Assembly: GCA_026995045.1 (NCBI GenBank)
Contig: JALWPK010000006.1
Span: 1 to 32,098, forward strand
Direction: 5' to 3'
DNA: 32,098 bases
Source: Gammaproteobacteria bacterium
GTDB taxonomy: Bacteria > Pseudomonadota > Gammaproteobacteria > SZUA-229
The position numbers were made by a program, and so were the translations under genes. Of the stretch, positions 9,067 to 18,900 are shown one piece after another (within the stretch, counting starts at the first letter, position 1; the number at the start of each line of letters is the position of its first letter). The notes beneath the pieces are model-generated. The model was not told the origin of the DNA. It made no database searches and saw only the letters and a program-made list of their open reading frames with translations.

Positions 9067-9279
9067 GAGCCGCATCGTAATAGCGTGTTTACGTTTTGGA
9101 AAAACACGACCGTTCGTCAGGTAACGGCTGATATCGTCCACGGTTAATCGTTAAGATTATTGCTTGCTGCTAGGTTCAGTCTGACAGCACGCTTGTAGTT
9201 GCCCTGTACACTCCCTCATATCCAAATGTATCCATGCTTGCAGGGCATCGTGTTGGCTATTGTGTTATGGAGGAACAAA

Positions 9280-10485
9280 TTGCGTCAGGCAACGGCATAC
9301 ATTCTTGATGATGAACTTGCTCTGGTCGAGTTGCATTGCGAGATTGCTGAAATGGCCGGCTTCGACGCCACCGGCTTTACCCGCGCCAGCGAGTTTTTTG
9401 CCCAAATCACCCGGTTTACGCCCGGCTCCATATTGTTGCTGGACTTGCTGATGCCGGAAATGGACGGCATCGAAGTGATGCGGCGGCTGGCGCAAATTCC
9501 CAACCCACCCGCCATCATCCTGATGAGCGGGCATGATGTCGGCATCCTCAACTCGGCTGAAAAACTGTGCCGCGCGCACGGTTTCGATGTGCTGGCGTCA
9601 CTGAGCAAGCCGGTATCGTTGCAACAACTGAAAAACATTCTGCAACGTTACGGGCCGGACAAACAAACTCCGGCAGGTGAAATCCGCCGTATTCATACCG
9701 GCAGCCAGCCGGGTATGGATGACCTGATTTACGCCATCGAAAACGAGCAACTGGCGCTGCACTACCAGCCGCAAATCCGGCTCGAAACGGGTGCGTTAAG
9801 CGGCGTTGAAGCGCTGGTGCGCTGGCGGCATCCGGATCTTGGCATCATCAATCTGGAGCATTTCATTCCGCAGGCCGAGGACAACGGTTTGATAGCCAAC
9901 ATCACCCGCTGGGTGATCAACGCTGCGGTCAAGCAGGAACAGGCCTGGGCGCAGCAGGGCCTGGACGTGGCGGTGTCGGTGAATATTTCCGCCGCCGATA
10001 TCACCAGCCTGGTATTGCCCGAACAACTGGCGGAATTGCTGGAGCACAACGCGCTGGAACCTTCCCGCCTGACGCTGGAAATTACCGAAAGCGCATTGAT
10101 GGGCGAACTGGTGACCTCGCTCGACATTCTCACCCGGTTGCGGCTGAAAGGCTTTGGCCTGTCGATTGATGATTTCGGCACAGGCTATTCCTCGTTGTCG
10201 CAACTGCACCGGGTGCCGTTCACCGAGCTCAAAATCGACCGCAGCTTTGTCGCCAACATGATTCGTGACGATGAAGCCCACGCCATCGTCAAAACCTGCA
10301 TCATGCTGGGCCACGAACTCAACATGCGCATCGTCGCCGAAGGTGTGGAAAGCGATTATCACCTGCAACAACTCAAACAACTGGGCTGCGACATCGCCCA
10401 GGGCTACGCCATCGCCCGCCCGATGCCGGCGGATGATTTGCTGTTCTGGGTGCAGCAAAAAATGCGTTTGCCGCTCAGCGTCTGA
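9280..10485 (+). CDS. REC-EAL response regulator, predicted c-di-GMP phosphodiesterase
   Basis: The protein has a receiver (about 5-125) joined to an EAL domain (about 145-395). The receiver has D10/D11, phosphoacceptor D55 in LLLDLLMPEMDG, S83 and K110. The EAL domain keeps the usual catalytic set: E177 of EAL, N235 in SVNIS, E267 in LEITE, D297/D298 in DDFGTGYSSL, K318 and E354 in AEGVE. Active hydrolysis of c-di-GMP is therefore expected. I chose TTG 9280 because GGAGG (9269-9273) lies 6 nt ahead and the receiver begins at once. The frame is open from ATG 9199, but that adds 27 residues of no known domain. It follows two hybrid kinases, its likely phosphodonors. Confidence 0.9.
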   Translation: MRQATAYILDDELALVELHCEIAEMAGFDATGFTRASEFFAQITRFTPGSILLLDLLMPEMDGIEVMRRLAQIPNPPAIILMSGHDVGILNSAEKLCRAHGFDVLASLSKPVSLQQLKNILQRYGPDKQTPAGEIRRIHTGSQPGMDDLIYAIENEQLALHYQPQIRLETGALSGVEALVRWRHPDLGIINLEHFIPQAEDNGLIANITRWVINAAVKQEQAWAQQGLDVAVSVNISAADITSLVLPEQLAELLEHNALEPSRLTLEITESALMGELVTSLDILTRLRLKGFGLSIDDFGTGYSSLSQLHRVPFTELKIDRSFVANMIRDDEAHAIVKTCIMLGHELNMRIVAEGVESDYHLQQLKQLGCDIAQGYAIARPMPADDLLFWVQQKMRLPLSV

Positions 10486-10592
10486 ATCGCCGCGATTTGC
10501 CGCCCTCAGGCTGTCCCTTTGGCTGGCAACGCAGCAGCGCTGCATAGTGTAAAATTCCCCTCCCTGTAGCGATTCCTGTCAGGAGTTCGATT

Positions 10593-11126
10593 TTGGAAAC
10601 ATTTCACGGCACCACCATCCTCACCGTGCGCCGCGGCGGCAAGGTCGTGGTCGGCGGCGACGGCCAGGTCACGCTGGGCAATACAGTGATGAAAGGCAAC
10701 GCCACCAAGGTGCGCAAGCTGTACCACGACCAGGTAATCGCCGGCTTCGCGGGAGCCACCGCCGACGCCTTCACCCTGCTGGAGCGGTTCGAGGGCCAGC
10801 TGGAAAAATACAGCGGCCAGCTCAAGCGCGCCGCGGTCGAACTGGCCAAAATGTGGCGCACCGAGCGCATGCTGCAAAAACTGGAAGCGATGATGATTGT
10901 CGCCGACAAGGACAGCTCGCTGCTGATTTCCGGCACCGGCGATGTCATCGACACCCAGGACGATTTAATCGCCATCGGCTCCGGCGGCCCGTTTGCGCAG
11001 TCGGCGGCGCGCGCGCTGTTCGACAACACCGAGCTGCCGGCGCGCGATATTGTCGAAAAAAGCCTGCATATCGCCGGCGGCATCTGCATTTACACCAACA
11101 CCAACCTGACCATCGAAGAGCTGTAA
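10593..11126 (+). CDS. hslV: ATP-dependent protease peptidase subunit HslV
   Basis: HslV forms the two-ring proteolytic core of the HslVU (ClpQY) protease, a bacterial proteasome relative with an N-terminal threonine nucleophile. The conserved mature start [10 protein letters not shown] is preceded here by METFHG, so Thr7 would become the active residue after removal of a six-residue leader. GGDGQVTLG and [11 protein letters not shown] follow as expected. The TTG start is supported by AGGAG at 10581-10585. The 177-residue length is normal. It is followed 6 bp later by hslU. A TAAAAT sequence (10550-10555) could be a -10, but I see no good -35 and no clear heat-shock promoter. Confidence 0.96.
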   Translation: METFHGTTILTVRRGGKVVVGGDGQVTLGNTVMKGNATKVRKLYHDQVIAGFAGATADAFTLLERFEGQLEKYSGQLKRAAVELAKMWRTERMLQKLEAMMIVADKDSSLLISGTGDVIDTQDDLIAIGSGGPFAQSAARALFDNTELPARDIVEKSLHIAGGICIYTNTNLTIEEL

Positions 11127-11132
11127 ACCCCC

Positions 11133-12464
11133 ATGTCTGAAATGACTCCCCGAGAAATTGTCCAGGAGCTGGACAAGCACATCATCGGCCAGACCGCCGC
11201 CAAGCGCGCGGTGGCCATCGCATTGCGCAACCGTTGGCGCCGCATGCAGGTGGACGAAGAGCTGCGCAATGAAATCACGCCGAAAAATATTCTGATGATG
11301 GGTCCCACCGGCGTCGGCAAAACCGAAATCGCCCGCCGCCTGGCGCATCTGGCCAACGCCCCCTTCGTCAAGGTCGAAGCCACCAAATTCACCGAAGTGG
11401 GCTATGTCGGTCGTGAAGTTGACTCGATAATACGTGATCTTGTCGATATGTCGGTCAAGACCACGCGTGAGCAGGAAATGGAAAAAGTGCGCCATCTGGC
11501 CGAGGAAGCCGCCGAGGAGCGCATACTCGACGCCCTGCTGCCGCCGCCGCGCAACCAGTTCGGCGAGCCCGAGCCGGACGCCGATAACGCCACCCGGCAG
11601 AAATTCCGCGAAAAACTGCGCAACGGCGAACTCGACGACCGCGAAATCGAAATCGAGGTGGCGCAGCCCGCCGTTGGCGTCGAAATCATGGCGCCGCCGG
11701 GGATGGAAGAAATGACCTCGCAGCTGCAAAGCATGTTCCAGAACATCGGCGGCGGCAAGAAAAAACCCAAAAAAATGCGCATCGAGCACGCCCGCAAGCT
11801 GCTGATCGACGATGAAGCCTCCAAGCTGGTCAAGGACGATGAAATCAAGCAGCGCGCGCTGGAAAACGCCGAGCAGAACGGCATCGTGTTCATCGACGAA
11901 ATCGACAAGGTCGCCAAGCGCGCCGAAAGCGGCAGCGGCGGCGATGTTTCACGCGAGGGCGTGCAGCGCGACCTGCTGCCGCTGGTGGAAGGCTGCACCG
12001 TGTCCACCAAATACGGCATGGTCAAGACCGACCATATCCTGTTCATCGCCTCCGGCGCGTTTCACCTGTCGAAACCGTCTGACCTGATTCCCGAATTGCA
12101 GGGCCGCCTGCCGATACGGGTTGAGTTCGACGCGCTCAACGCCGATGATTTCAAACGCATTTTGACCGAACCCGACGCCGCGCTCACGGTACAATATCGC
12201 GCATTGATGCAAACCGAAGGCGTCACCCTGGAATTCACCGAAGACGGCGTCGCCGAAATCGCCAATGCGGCGTTCAATGTGAACGAACGCGCCGAAAACA
12301 TCGGCGCGCGCCGCCTGCACACCGTGATGGAGCGCTTGCTGGAAGATATTTCCTACGAAGCGCCCGACAAGTCAGGCAGCACCATCACCGTCGACGCCGC
12401 CTATGTGCAAAACAGCCTCGGCGAACTGGTGGAAGATGAAGACCTGAGCCGTTATATTCTGTAA
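11133..12464 (+). CDS. hslU: HslU, ATPase subunit of the HslVU protease
   Basis: HslU is the AAA+ unfoldase that feeds substrates into HslV. The 443 residues show Walker A GPTGVGKT (57-64), the pore loop GYVGRE (90-95), an inserted I domain (about 110-240), Walker B VFIDEID (252-258) and an arginine-rich sensor 2 region with [17 protein letters not shown]. The C-terminus LSRYIL is the tail that docks into HslV. The length and all motifs are canonical. It lies 6 bp after hslV and is certainly co-transcribed with it. The gene downstream is a DUF971 gene, a common arrangement. Confidence 0.97.
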   Translation: MSEMTPREIVQELDKHIIGQTAAKRAVAIALRNRWRRMQVDEELRNEITPKNILMMGPTGVGKTEIARRLAHLANAPFVKVEATKFTEVGYVGREVDSIIRDLVDMSVKTTREQEMEKVRHLAEEAAEERILDALLPPPRNQFGEPEPDADNATRQKFREKLRNGELDDREIEIEVAQPAVGVEIMAPPGMEEMTSQLQSMFQNIGGGKKKPKKMRIEHARKLLIDDEASKLVKDDEIKQRALENAEQNGIVFIDEIDKVAKRAESGSGGDVSREGVQRDLLPLVEGCTVSTKYGMVKTDHILFIASGAFHLSKPSDLIPELQGRLPIRVEFDALNADDFKRILTEPDAALTVQYRALMQTEGVTLEFTEDGVAEIANAAFNVNERAENIGARRLHTVMERLLEDISYEAPDKSGSTITVDAAYVQNSLGELVEDEDLSRYIL

Positions 12465-12511
12465 CCACAGCCGAACACACATATTGAAGAGTCTCAAACA
12501 GCGAAAACATT

Positions 12512-12871
12512 ATGCCCAGACCAACCAACATCAACCTGCACCAGCAAAGCCGCGTGCTGGAAATCGAATTCGACAACGGCGAAAGCTACCAGCTGCCGTG
12601 TGAATACCTGCGCGTGTACTCGCCTTCCGCCGAAGTCACCGGCCACGGCCCCGGCCAGGAAGTGCTGCAAGTGGGCAAGGAAGAAATCAACATCACTGGC
12701 ATCGAGCCGCAGGGCAACTATGCCGTCAAACTGATTTTTGACGACAAGCACGACACCGGCATCTACACATGGGACTACCTGTACGAGCTGGGCAGCGACT
12801 ACGAAGCCAAATGGCGGGATTACCTGGAGCGGCTCAAGGCCGCCGGGCATGAAAGGCGTGAGGTCGACTAG
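12512..12871 (+). CDS. DUF971 (GBBH-like N-terminal domain) protein
   Basis: This 119-residue protein is made entirely of the DUF971 domain, which is related to the N-terminal domain of gamma-butyrobetaine hydroxylase. Visible family features are the opening TNINLHQQSRVLEIEFDNGE, the LPCEYLRVYSPSAEV segment, and near the end IYTWDYLYELG followed by a W-x-x-Y-L helix. The function of the free-standing form is not settled; roles around iron-sulfur or ubiquinone metabolism have been suggested from gene neighbourhood. It sits 47 bp after hslU and before ubiE, as in pseudomonads and relatives. No signal peptide is present. Confidence 0.88.
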   Translation: MPRPTNINLHQQSRVLEIEFDNGESYQLPCEYLRVYSPSAEVTGHGPGQEVLQVGKEEINITGIEPQGNYAVKLIFDDKHDTGIYTWDYLYELGSDYEAKWRDYLERLKAAGHERREVD

Positions 12872-12874
12872 AGT

Positions 12875-12903
12875 CCGCAAATGAACGCGAATAAACGCAA
12901 ATG
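12875..12903 (+). repeat. Short dispersed repeat of the CGCGAAT type
   Basis: The stretch just after the DUF971 stop has the repeating pattern CGCAAATGAACGCGAATAA-ACGCAAAT. It resembles the arm at 1717-1740 downstream of xerC. It appears to be a half element abutting the next palindrome. Confidence 0.4.
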
Positions 12904-12913
12904 GGATAATTCT

Positions 12914-13000
12914 GTCATTGCGGGGAGCGTTGTTTGCGACGCAGCAATCAAGATGTTCGGAGCGCGCCTGCCGGGATTGCTTCACTGCGTTCGCAATGAC
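12914..13000. repeat. 87-bp palindromic intergenic element, copy 1
   Basis: The element starts with GTCATTGCG (12914-12922) and ends with CGCAATGAC (12992-13000), a perfect inverted pair. Inner words GCAATC (12944-12949) and GATTGC (12975-12980) are also inverted. The same ends and inner words recur at 22396-22474. This is the widely seen class of imperfect palindromic repeats built on CATTGCGAGGAGCGAAG...GCAATC. It lies between the DUF971 gene and ubiE and could act as an RNA hairpin in the transcript. Confidence 0.7.
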
Positions 13001-13050
13001 GGTGTGAAATCACGCCAAACCGATAATCGCAATCATTAGCGGAAACAACC

Positions 13051-13794
13051 ATGACCCAAAAAACCCACTTCGGCTACAAAACCGTCGACGCCGACAAAAA
13101 AGCCGGCATGGTCGCCGAGGTGTTCAGCTCGGTCGCGGGCAAATACGACATCATGAACGATGTCATGTCATTCGGCATTCACCGCATCTGGAAAAAAATC
13201 GCGATGCAGCACACCGGCCTGAAGGCGGGTGATTATGCGCTGGATCTGGCCGGTGGCACCGGCGACCTCACCATTTACCTGTCAAAACAGGTTGGCCCCA
13301 CGGGTGAAGTGATTCTGTCCGACATCAACCCGGCGATGCTGGAAGAAGGCCGCGCCCGTCTGATCGACAAGGGCATCGCCGGCAACATCCAGTTTGTCGA
13401 AGCCAACGCGGAAGAACTGCCGTTCGATGACAACAGCTTTCACTGCGTCACCATGGCGTTCGGCCTGCGCAATGTCACCGACCAGAACAAGGCGCTGGCT
13501 TCCATCTACAGAGTATTGAAGCCGGGCGGCCGCCTGCTGGTGCTGGAATTTTCCAGACCGGTGGCGCCGGGGCTGAACAAGTTGTACGACTTTTATTCGT
13601 TCAACATCCTGCCGAAAATGGGCAAGCTCATCGCCAACGACGAAGACAGCTACCGCTACCTGGCCGAATCGATTCGCATGCACCCGGATCAGGAAACCCT
13701 GAAAAACATGATGCAACAGGCAGGCTTTGAGCGCTGCACCTATCACAACATGACCGGTGGCATCGTGGCCTTGCACAAAGGCTTCAAACTGTAA
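13051..13794 (+). CDS. ubiE: Demethylubiquinone/menaquinone C-methyltransferase UbiE
   Basis: UbiE is a SAM-dependent C-methyltransferase that makes 2-methyl-6-polyprenyl-methoxybenzoquinol derivatives in ubiquinone (and menaquinone) synthesis. The 247 residues show the family signature [17 protein letters not shown] (about 32-48), SAM motif [12 protein letters not shown] (64-74), [11 protein letters not shown] and the second signature [12 protein letters not shown]. The C-terminus [17 protein letters not shown] is canonical. It heads a ubiE-ubiJ-ubiB run with short gaps. The upstream gap carries a palindromic repeat, so a promoter cannot be placed with confidence. Confidence 0.96.
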   Translation: MTQKTHFGYKTVDADKKAGMVAEVFSSVAGKYDIMNDVMSFGIHRIWKKIAMQHTGLKAGDYALDLAGGTGDLTIYLSKQVGPTGEVILSDINPAMLEEGRARLIDKGIAGNIQFVEANAEELPFDDNSFHCVTMAFGLRNVTDQNKALASIYRVLKPGGRLLVLEFSRPVAPGLNKLYDFYSFNILPKMGKLIANDEDSYRYLAESIRMHPDQETLKNMMQQAGFERCTYHNMTGGIVALHKGFKL

Positions 13795-13811
13795 GCTGCG
13801 GCGCTGGCATC

Positions 13812-14414
13812 ATGCAACTGTTCGAACAAACCCTCCAGACTGTGCTCAACAAGGCGCTTGCGCTGGACCCGGAATTGCCATCGCGATTGCAGGCGTTCGA
13901 GGGCAAAATCATTGCGCTGGAATTCACCGGCGTTAACCAGACTGTTTATCTTTTGCCGCGCGAAGGCGGCATTGAAGTGAAGCGCCAGATCGATGGCGAG
14001 CTGGTCGCCACGCTGCGCGGTTCGCCAATCGCCATGTGCAAAATGGGCTTGTCGCGCGATGTGGCGCCGTTGTTGCTGAAGGGTGAAGTCGAAATCATCG
14101 GCGACATGCGTCTTGGCCGCGCTTTCAAGGCGATGCTGGCGGAAATGGATATCGACTGGGAAGAACAGTTGTCGCACATCACCGGTGACGCGCTTGCACA
14201 TGAACTGATCAGGCAGGGCAAAAAGTTTTTACAGTGGGGCAAAACCAGTGGCGAATCGCTGGCGCTGGATATCAGCGAATACTTGCAGGAAGAAAGCCGC
14301 GATGTGGTCACCGCCGCCGAGCTGCAACAGTTTTATGATGAGGTCGACGAACTGCACGCCGATGTCGAACGCCTTGCCGCCAAACTGAAACACTACGCAC
14401 AGGGGGCGCATTGA
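13812..14414 (+). CDS. ubiJ: Ubiquinone biosynthesis accessory factor UbiJ
   Basis: This 200-residue protein has an SCP2 lipid-binding domain (about 15-115) followed by a helical C-terminal tail with a probable coiled coil (about 165-197). UbiJ is an assembly and lipid-carrying factor of the soluble Ubi complex. Position between ubiE and ubiB, with 17 bp before and 1 bp after, is the standard gammaproteobacterial order and is the strongest evidence. Visible domain features are [18 protein letters not shown], a [14 protein letters not shown] segment and [17 protein letters not shown]. There are no membrane segments. Confidence 0.9.
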   Translation: MQLFEQTLQTVLNKALALDPELPSRLQAFEGKIIALEFTGVNQTVYLLPREGGIEVKRQIDGELVATLRGSPIAMCKMGLSRDVAPLLLKGEVEIIGDMRLGRAFKAMLAEMDIDWEEQLSHITGDALAHELIRQGKKFLQWGKTSGESLALDISEYLQEESRDVVTAAELQQFYDEVDELHADVERLAAKLKHYAQGAH

Positions 14415-14415
14415 C

Positions 14416-16080
14416 ATGCGGCTGATTGGCCCGGCTCAGTTCCTGCGTCTGGCGCGCATCAATTTTGTGCTGATGCGTCATGGCCTTGATGACATAATTT
14501 TCGCCACCCATTTGTTCCGCCCGTTCCGCTTTTTGATGTATCTGTTCCCGTGGAACTGGGTGTGGAAAAATCCGCGTCCGCGCGGCGAGCGCATCCGCCT
14601 GGCGCTGGAAGACCTGGGGCCGGTATTCATCAAGTTTGGCCAGATGCTGTCCACCCGGCGCGACCTGCTGGCGGATGACATCGCCGATGAACTGGAAAAA
14701 CTGCAGGACGCGGTGCCGCCTTTTGACGGCAAACAGGCGCGGGAGATTATCGAAAAAGCCTTCGGTCACCCGATTGAGGATGTGCTCGATGATTTTGACG
14801 AACAATGTCTGGCCTCGGCCTCAATTGCGCAGGTGCACACCGGCAAGCTGAAAGACGGTAGCGAAATCGTGGTCAAGGTGCTGCGTCCAGATGTGTTGCC
14901 AATTATCAAGCGTGATATCGAACTGCTGTATATCATCGCCGAGCTGGCGGCCAAATATTCCTCCGAACTGCGCCGTCTGCGTCCGGTAGAGGTTGTGGCC
15001 GAATACGAAAAAACCATCATGGACGAACTCGACCTGCTGCGCGAAGCGGCCAACGCCAGCCAGCTGCGCCGCAACTTCAAGGATTCGAATGATTTGTACG
15101 TGCCGGAAGTGTACTGGGATCTGACCAGCAAGAACGTGCTGGTAATGGAGCGCATCTATGGTGTGCCAATACGCAATGTGGATGAACTGAAGCAGCATGG
15201 AACCGACATGGAGTTTCTCGCCGCGCAGGGCGTGAAAATATTTTTCACCCAGGTGTTCAAGCACAACTTCTTTCACGCCGACATGCACCCCGGCAATATT
15301 TTTGTCGATGTGCACAACCCCGCCTATCCAAAATATATCGCGGTGGATTTTGGCATCATCGGCACCCTCAACCAGATGGACAAGCGCTATCTGGCGGAAA
15401 ACTTTCTGGCGTTTTTCAAACGCGACTATTACAAGGTCGCCAAGCTGCACGTTGAATCCGGCTGGGTGCCGGCCGGCACGCGGGTGGATGAATTCGAGTC
15501 CGCCATTCGCAGCGTGTGCGAACCGATTTTTGAACGCCCGTTAAAGGAAATCTCGTTCGGCCAGTTGCTGTTGCGTTTGTTTCAGACCGCGCGCCGCTTT
15601 AATATGGAAGTGCAGCCGCAACTGGTGTTGTTGCAAAAAACCCTGCTCAATATTGAAGGGTTGGGCCGGCAATTGTATCCCGATCTGGATCTGTGGGTAA
15701 CCGCCAAACCGTTCCTGGAAGACTGGATGGAAGAGCAGGTCGGTGTGCGCGCCATGTTGCGTTCGCTGAAAGAAGATTTGCCGTATCTGCTGGAAAAGCT
15801 GCCGGAAATGCCTAATCTGTTACATGATGCGCTTAAAAGAAGCGCCGATGGCGAACAGATGACGCAACAGATAAAAGAGCTTCAACAATTGCGCGAAGAC
15901 ATGCAGCGCAGCAATACGCGCAGCGTTGTCTCTACCACTGGCGCCAGCCTGACGCTGGGCGCGGTGCTGGTGTATGCGCTGGATGGCTATACCCCCGCCA
16001 TGTTTCTGGGCGTACCGGCGCTTAGCTGGGGGCTGGGCGCTTTGGGACTCTTTATGTTGATATATGCCTTGCAGGATTGA
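14416..16080 (+). CDS. ubiB: UbiB, atypical kinase/ATPase of ubiquinone biosynthesis
   Basis: UbiB is an ABC1/ADCK-family protein needed for ubiquinone synthesis, thought to help extract lipid intermediates from the membrane. The 554 residues show the invariant KFGQ motif (73-76), the ASASIAQVH loop (133-141), the VKV lysine (K154), [11 protein letters not shown] (204-214), HADMHPGN (287-294) and DFG (311-313). Two hydrophobic segments at the C-terminus (about 510-552) are the expected membrane anchor. It starts 1 bp after ubiJ. The length is slightly above that of E. coli UbiB and all hallmark motifs are intact. Confidence 0.96.
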   Translation: MRLIGPAQFLRLARINFVLMRHGLDDIIFATHLFRPFRFLMYLFPWNWVWKNPRPRGERIRLALEDLGPVFIKFGQMLSTRRDLLADDIADELEKLQDAVPPFDGKQAREIIEKAFGHPIEDVLDDFDEQCLASASIAQVHTGKLKDGSEIVVKVLRPDVLPIIKRDIELLYIIAELAAKYSSELRRLRPVEVVAEYEKTIMDELDLLREAANASQLRRNFKDSNDLYVPEVYWDLTSKNVLVMERIYGVPIRNVDELKQHGTDMEFLAAQGVKIFFTQVFKHNFFHADMHPGNIFVDVHNPAYPKYIAVDFGIIGTLNQMDKRYLAENFLAFFKRDYYKVAKLHVESGWVPAGTRVDEFESAIRSVCEPIFERPLKEISFGQLLLRLFQTARRFNMEVQPQLVLLQKTLLNIEGLGRQLYPDLDLWVTAKPFLEDWMEEQVGVRAMLRSLKEDLPYLLEKLPEMPNLLHDALKRSADGEQMTQQIKELQQLREDMQRSNTRSVVSTTGASLTLGAVLVYALDGYTPAMFLGVPALSWGLGALGLFMLIYALQD

Positions 16081-16082
16081 TT

Positions 16083-18899
16083 TTGCCGTCAAATTTGTGG
16101 AAGTTTTTTGTTTCAGTTTGTCTGATGCTCGCCAGTGCTGCAGCACATGCTGTTGACCCTTTCCTCGACTGGCAAACGCTCGAATCGCCGCACTTTTATG
16201 TTCACTATGATGCGCCGCATAAAAACTATGCGCAACGCGCCGTGGATATAGCGGAAGCGGCGCATGCGCGGCTTACCAAAGAGCTGAACTGGTCACCGGT
16301 CGAAAAAACCCACCTGGTGCTGAGTGATGAAACCGATTTCGCCAACGGCTTTGCAACGGTTATTCATATCAATCGCAGCGTGTTGTTTTTTGCGCCGCCA
16401 ACGGGCGCTGCAGGGCTGGAAGATTTTGATAACTGGCTGGACCTGTTAATCACACATGAATACACCCACGTCATTCATCTCGACAAGGCAAGCGGCTCCC
16501 CTGCCGGTATTCGCAATCTGTTTGGGCGCTTTCTGCTGAGCTTTCCCAACAATTTCCAGCCGAGCTGGCTGATAGAAGGTCTGGCGACGTGGAAAGAAAC
16601 AGACGCCAAACGCGGCATAGGCCGTGGTCAAAGCACACTGTTCAACAGCATTATGCGCACGGAAGTGGCGCGCGGCGTCAAACCCGTCGATAAAATCAAT
16701 TTGCCCATCTCTAGCTGGCCAGCGGGTCTGGCGCGTTATCTCTATGGCGTATATTTTTTCAAATTTATCAGCGAAACCCAAAGCGCTGAAAAGGTACAGT
16801 CACTGATTGAGGATTACAGCAGCAACCTGATACCGTTTGCAGTCAACACCACGTTCAAGCAGGTTTTTGGCAAGGATGTCAGCGACGTATGGGATGATTA
16901 CAGCGCCTGGTTGCAGCAACGCTTTCAGCCACAGATAGATGCGATCAGGCAACAGGGAGTAGTTGAAGGTGAGCGCCTTACTGATGGCGGCTACCGCACA
17001 GGGGCGGTTCGTGTGACAGACCATGCGCTGTATTACATCGAAAACAATGGCAGGGAGCAGGCAACACTGGTCAAACTTGAAAATGGCGACAAGCAGAAAA
17101 TTGCAGAAGTGGTTAACGCAGGCTTTGATGTGGCTGACAACGGTGATGTATTAATCAGCACGCTGGAAGTATGCGATGAGTACAACCTGTACAAGGATTT
17201 ATACGTCTATCATGCAAGCACAGACGAGCTGCAACGTCTGACCGATTGTGGCCGTTATGTGCGCGCCGTGTGGAATCCGCAGGATCATACAATCATTGCG
17301 TTGCATCATGCGGCCTCACAGTTTGGCCTGGTCTTGCTTGATGACAGCGGCAAGCAAATCAGGCAGCTTGTGCATTTTGCGCCACAAACCATTGTGGGCT
17401 GGTTTGATATATCGACAGATGCCAGACAGATGGTGTTTTCACTGTGGAAGCCGGGCTCGGGCTGGAACCTGTATTTGTATCAACTTGAAAGCAAGTCATG
17501 GCAAAGCATTACCCACGACAGCCGCATTGAAGCTTATCCGGAATTTACCCCGGATGACAAAGCCATTATATACAGTACTGAAGCCGATGATGCCTATAAC
17601 CTGTTCCGCTATGATTTGGCGAGCAGGCAGCATACGCAATTGACGCGCACAATGGGCGGCGCATTCCAGGCCAGCAGCAATGCCGATGCCATTTATTACA
17701 CCGGCTACAGTGCGCAAGGCACGGATGTTTATCATCTCCGCTGGAACGATGCGCTGTCGGTGCAGGCGACAAAACCTGACAAGGCGCTAAACTGGCAACC
17801 CAAACAGTTTGCCAGTGTTGATACGCATATGTCAGCCTACACGCCGTGGCAAAGCCTGCGCCCACGATGGTGGTTTCCAATTGTGCTGCTAGACGAAGAC
17901 AGCACCGAGGTGGGCTTTACCACATCAGGGAATGATGCGCTGGGTGTGCATAATTATGCCGCCAGCGTGAGTTTTGATTTCAGCAACAACCTGTCGGCAT
18001 TGTCAGCCGCCTATGGCTTCAGCAACCGGTTCAGCATGTCATTGTCCCGAGATAATACCTTGCTGAAGAACACAACGGGCAAGCTGAATCGTATCCGTTC
18101 GAAAGATTCGCTACAATTTGTGTTTGCCTGGCCAGACACACACATCCTGAGTACATCAAACCTGTTGCTTGCTCTGTCCTGGCAGAATGAATTTGACGGC
18201 AAGTTATTTAATGGCGCAACGCCTGCTGCGGATTTTAACGACAACATGCTGGGCCTGGCCTGGACATATAACAACAGCCGCGTCTACCCGCTATCGATAA
18301 GCCGCAGTGACGGCCGCGATATTCGTCTGGTCGCGGAAGATGGTGGTTCACTCAACAGTGACTTTGGCGGGCAGGTGGTCACGGCATCATGGCGCGAATA
18401 TATTTCACTTGGTGGCGAGCATGTGCTGGCGCTGCGGGCATTGCAGGGCTGGGGTGAAGGCGTGACAACGCCGTTCAGACTGGGTGGCGAAGATACCGGC
18501 CTGTCGTATGACATTTTGTTGCAGCAGTCACACAGCGGTCTGTTCGGCCGCCGTTCTTATGCCTTGCGTGGTTATGCTGAAGGCCTGCCGCAGTTGCGCG
18601 GCAAGCGCGCCCGGGTGTTGTCCGCCGAATGGCGCTTTCCCGGTGAGCGCATCGAGCGTGGCATCATGGCGCCGCCGGTTGGTGTCATGCAGTGGTCGGG
18701 CGCATTGTTCGCCGAAACCGGCGCCGCCTATGATGGCGCTACGCCGGACACCTATTACAGCAGCGCCGGACTGGAGCTGACCGCCGATCTCAACCTGTTT
18801 TATCTTGTGCCGCTTCGTGCGAGACTGGGCATTGCGCGCGGCTTCGATGAGGCTATCGGTGAAACCCGCGCCTACCTCAGCCTGGGAAGCAGTTTTTGA
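16083..18899 (+). CDS. Exported zinc peptidase-like / propeller / barrel protein
   Basis: This large protein of about 938 residues has a signal peptide ending AHA. TTG 16083 is preferred because AGGA lies 6 nt ahead; TTG 16077 in the same frame would overlap ubiB. The N-terminal domain has a gluzincin-type site, HEYTH at about 125-129 and a third-ligand candidate E165 in LIEGLATWKE. A middle region (about 290-600) has repeated strands like those of TolB/PD40 propellers, for example PEFTPDDKAIIYST. The C-terminal third is rich in alternating strands, includes LRGYAEGLPQLRGKRA and GALFAETGAAYD, and ends LSLGSSF with a terminal Phe, as in Omp85-like barrels. It is probably an outer-membrane protein. 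Substrate unknown. Confidence 0.75.
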   Translation: MPSNLWKFFVSVCLMLASAAAHAVDPFLDWQTLESPHFYVHYDAPHKNYAQRAVDIAEAAHARLTKELNWSPVEKTHLVLSDETDFANGFATVIHINRSVLFFAPPTGAAGLEDFDNWLDLLITHEYTHVIHLDKASGSPAGIRNLFGRFLLSFPNNFQPSWLIEGLATWKETDAKRGIGRGQSTLFNSIMRTEVARGVKPVDKINLPISSWPAGLARYLYGVYFFKFISETQSAEKVQSLIEDYSSNLIPFAVNTTFKQVFGKDVSDVWDDYSAWLQQRFQPQIDAIRQQGVVEGERLTDGGYRTGAVRVTDHALYYIENNGREQATLVKLENGDKQKIAEVVNAGFDVADNGDVLISTLEVCDEYNLYKDLYVYHASTDELQRLTDCGRYVRAVWNPQDHTIIALHHAASQFGLVLLDDSGKQIRQLVHFAPQTIVGWFDISTDARQMVFSLWKPGSGWNLYLYQLESKSWQSITHDSRIEAYPEFTPDDKAIIYSTEADDAYNLFRYDLASRQHTQLTRTMGGAFQASSNADAIYYTGYSAQGTDVYHLRWNDALSVQATKPDKALNWQPKQFASVDTHMSAYTPWQSLRPRWWFPIVLLDEDSTEVGFTTSGNDALGVHNYAASVSFDFSNNLSALSAAYGFSNRFSMSLSRDNTLLKNTTGKLNRIRSKDSLQFVFAWPDTHILSTSNLLLALSWQNEFDGKLFNGATPAADFNDNMLGLAWTYNNSRVYPLSISRSDGRDIRLVAEDGGSLNSDFGGQVVTASWREYISLGGEHVLALRALQGWGEGVTTPFRLGGEDTGLSYDILLQQSHSGLFGRRSYALRGYAEGLPQLRGKRARVLSAEWRFPGERIERGIMAPPVGVMQWSGALFAETGAAYDGATPDTYYSSAGLELTADLNLFYLVPLRARLGIARGFDEAIGETRAYLSLGSSF

Positions 18900-18900
18900 T

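Noticed and set aside
9199-9279. N-terminal extension of the REC-EAL frame from ATG 9199
   Set aside because: The receiver begins right after TTG 9280, which has an ideal GGAGG; the extension has no domain and no good ribosome binding site.
11434-12087. Long alternate-frame ORFs inside hslU
   Set aside because: They are rich in Arg, Ser, Cys and Pro, as expected of shadow frames in GC-rich coding DNA; hslU is unambiguous.
18805-18900. N-terminal extension of UvrD overlapping the preceding gene
   Set aside because: It lies in another frame over the barrel end of the preceding gene and adds no helicase-family sequence.
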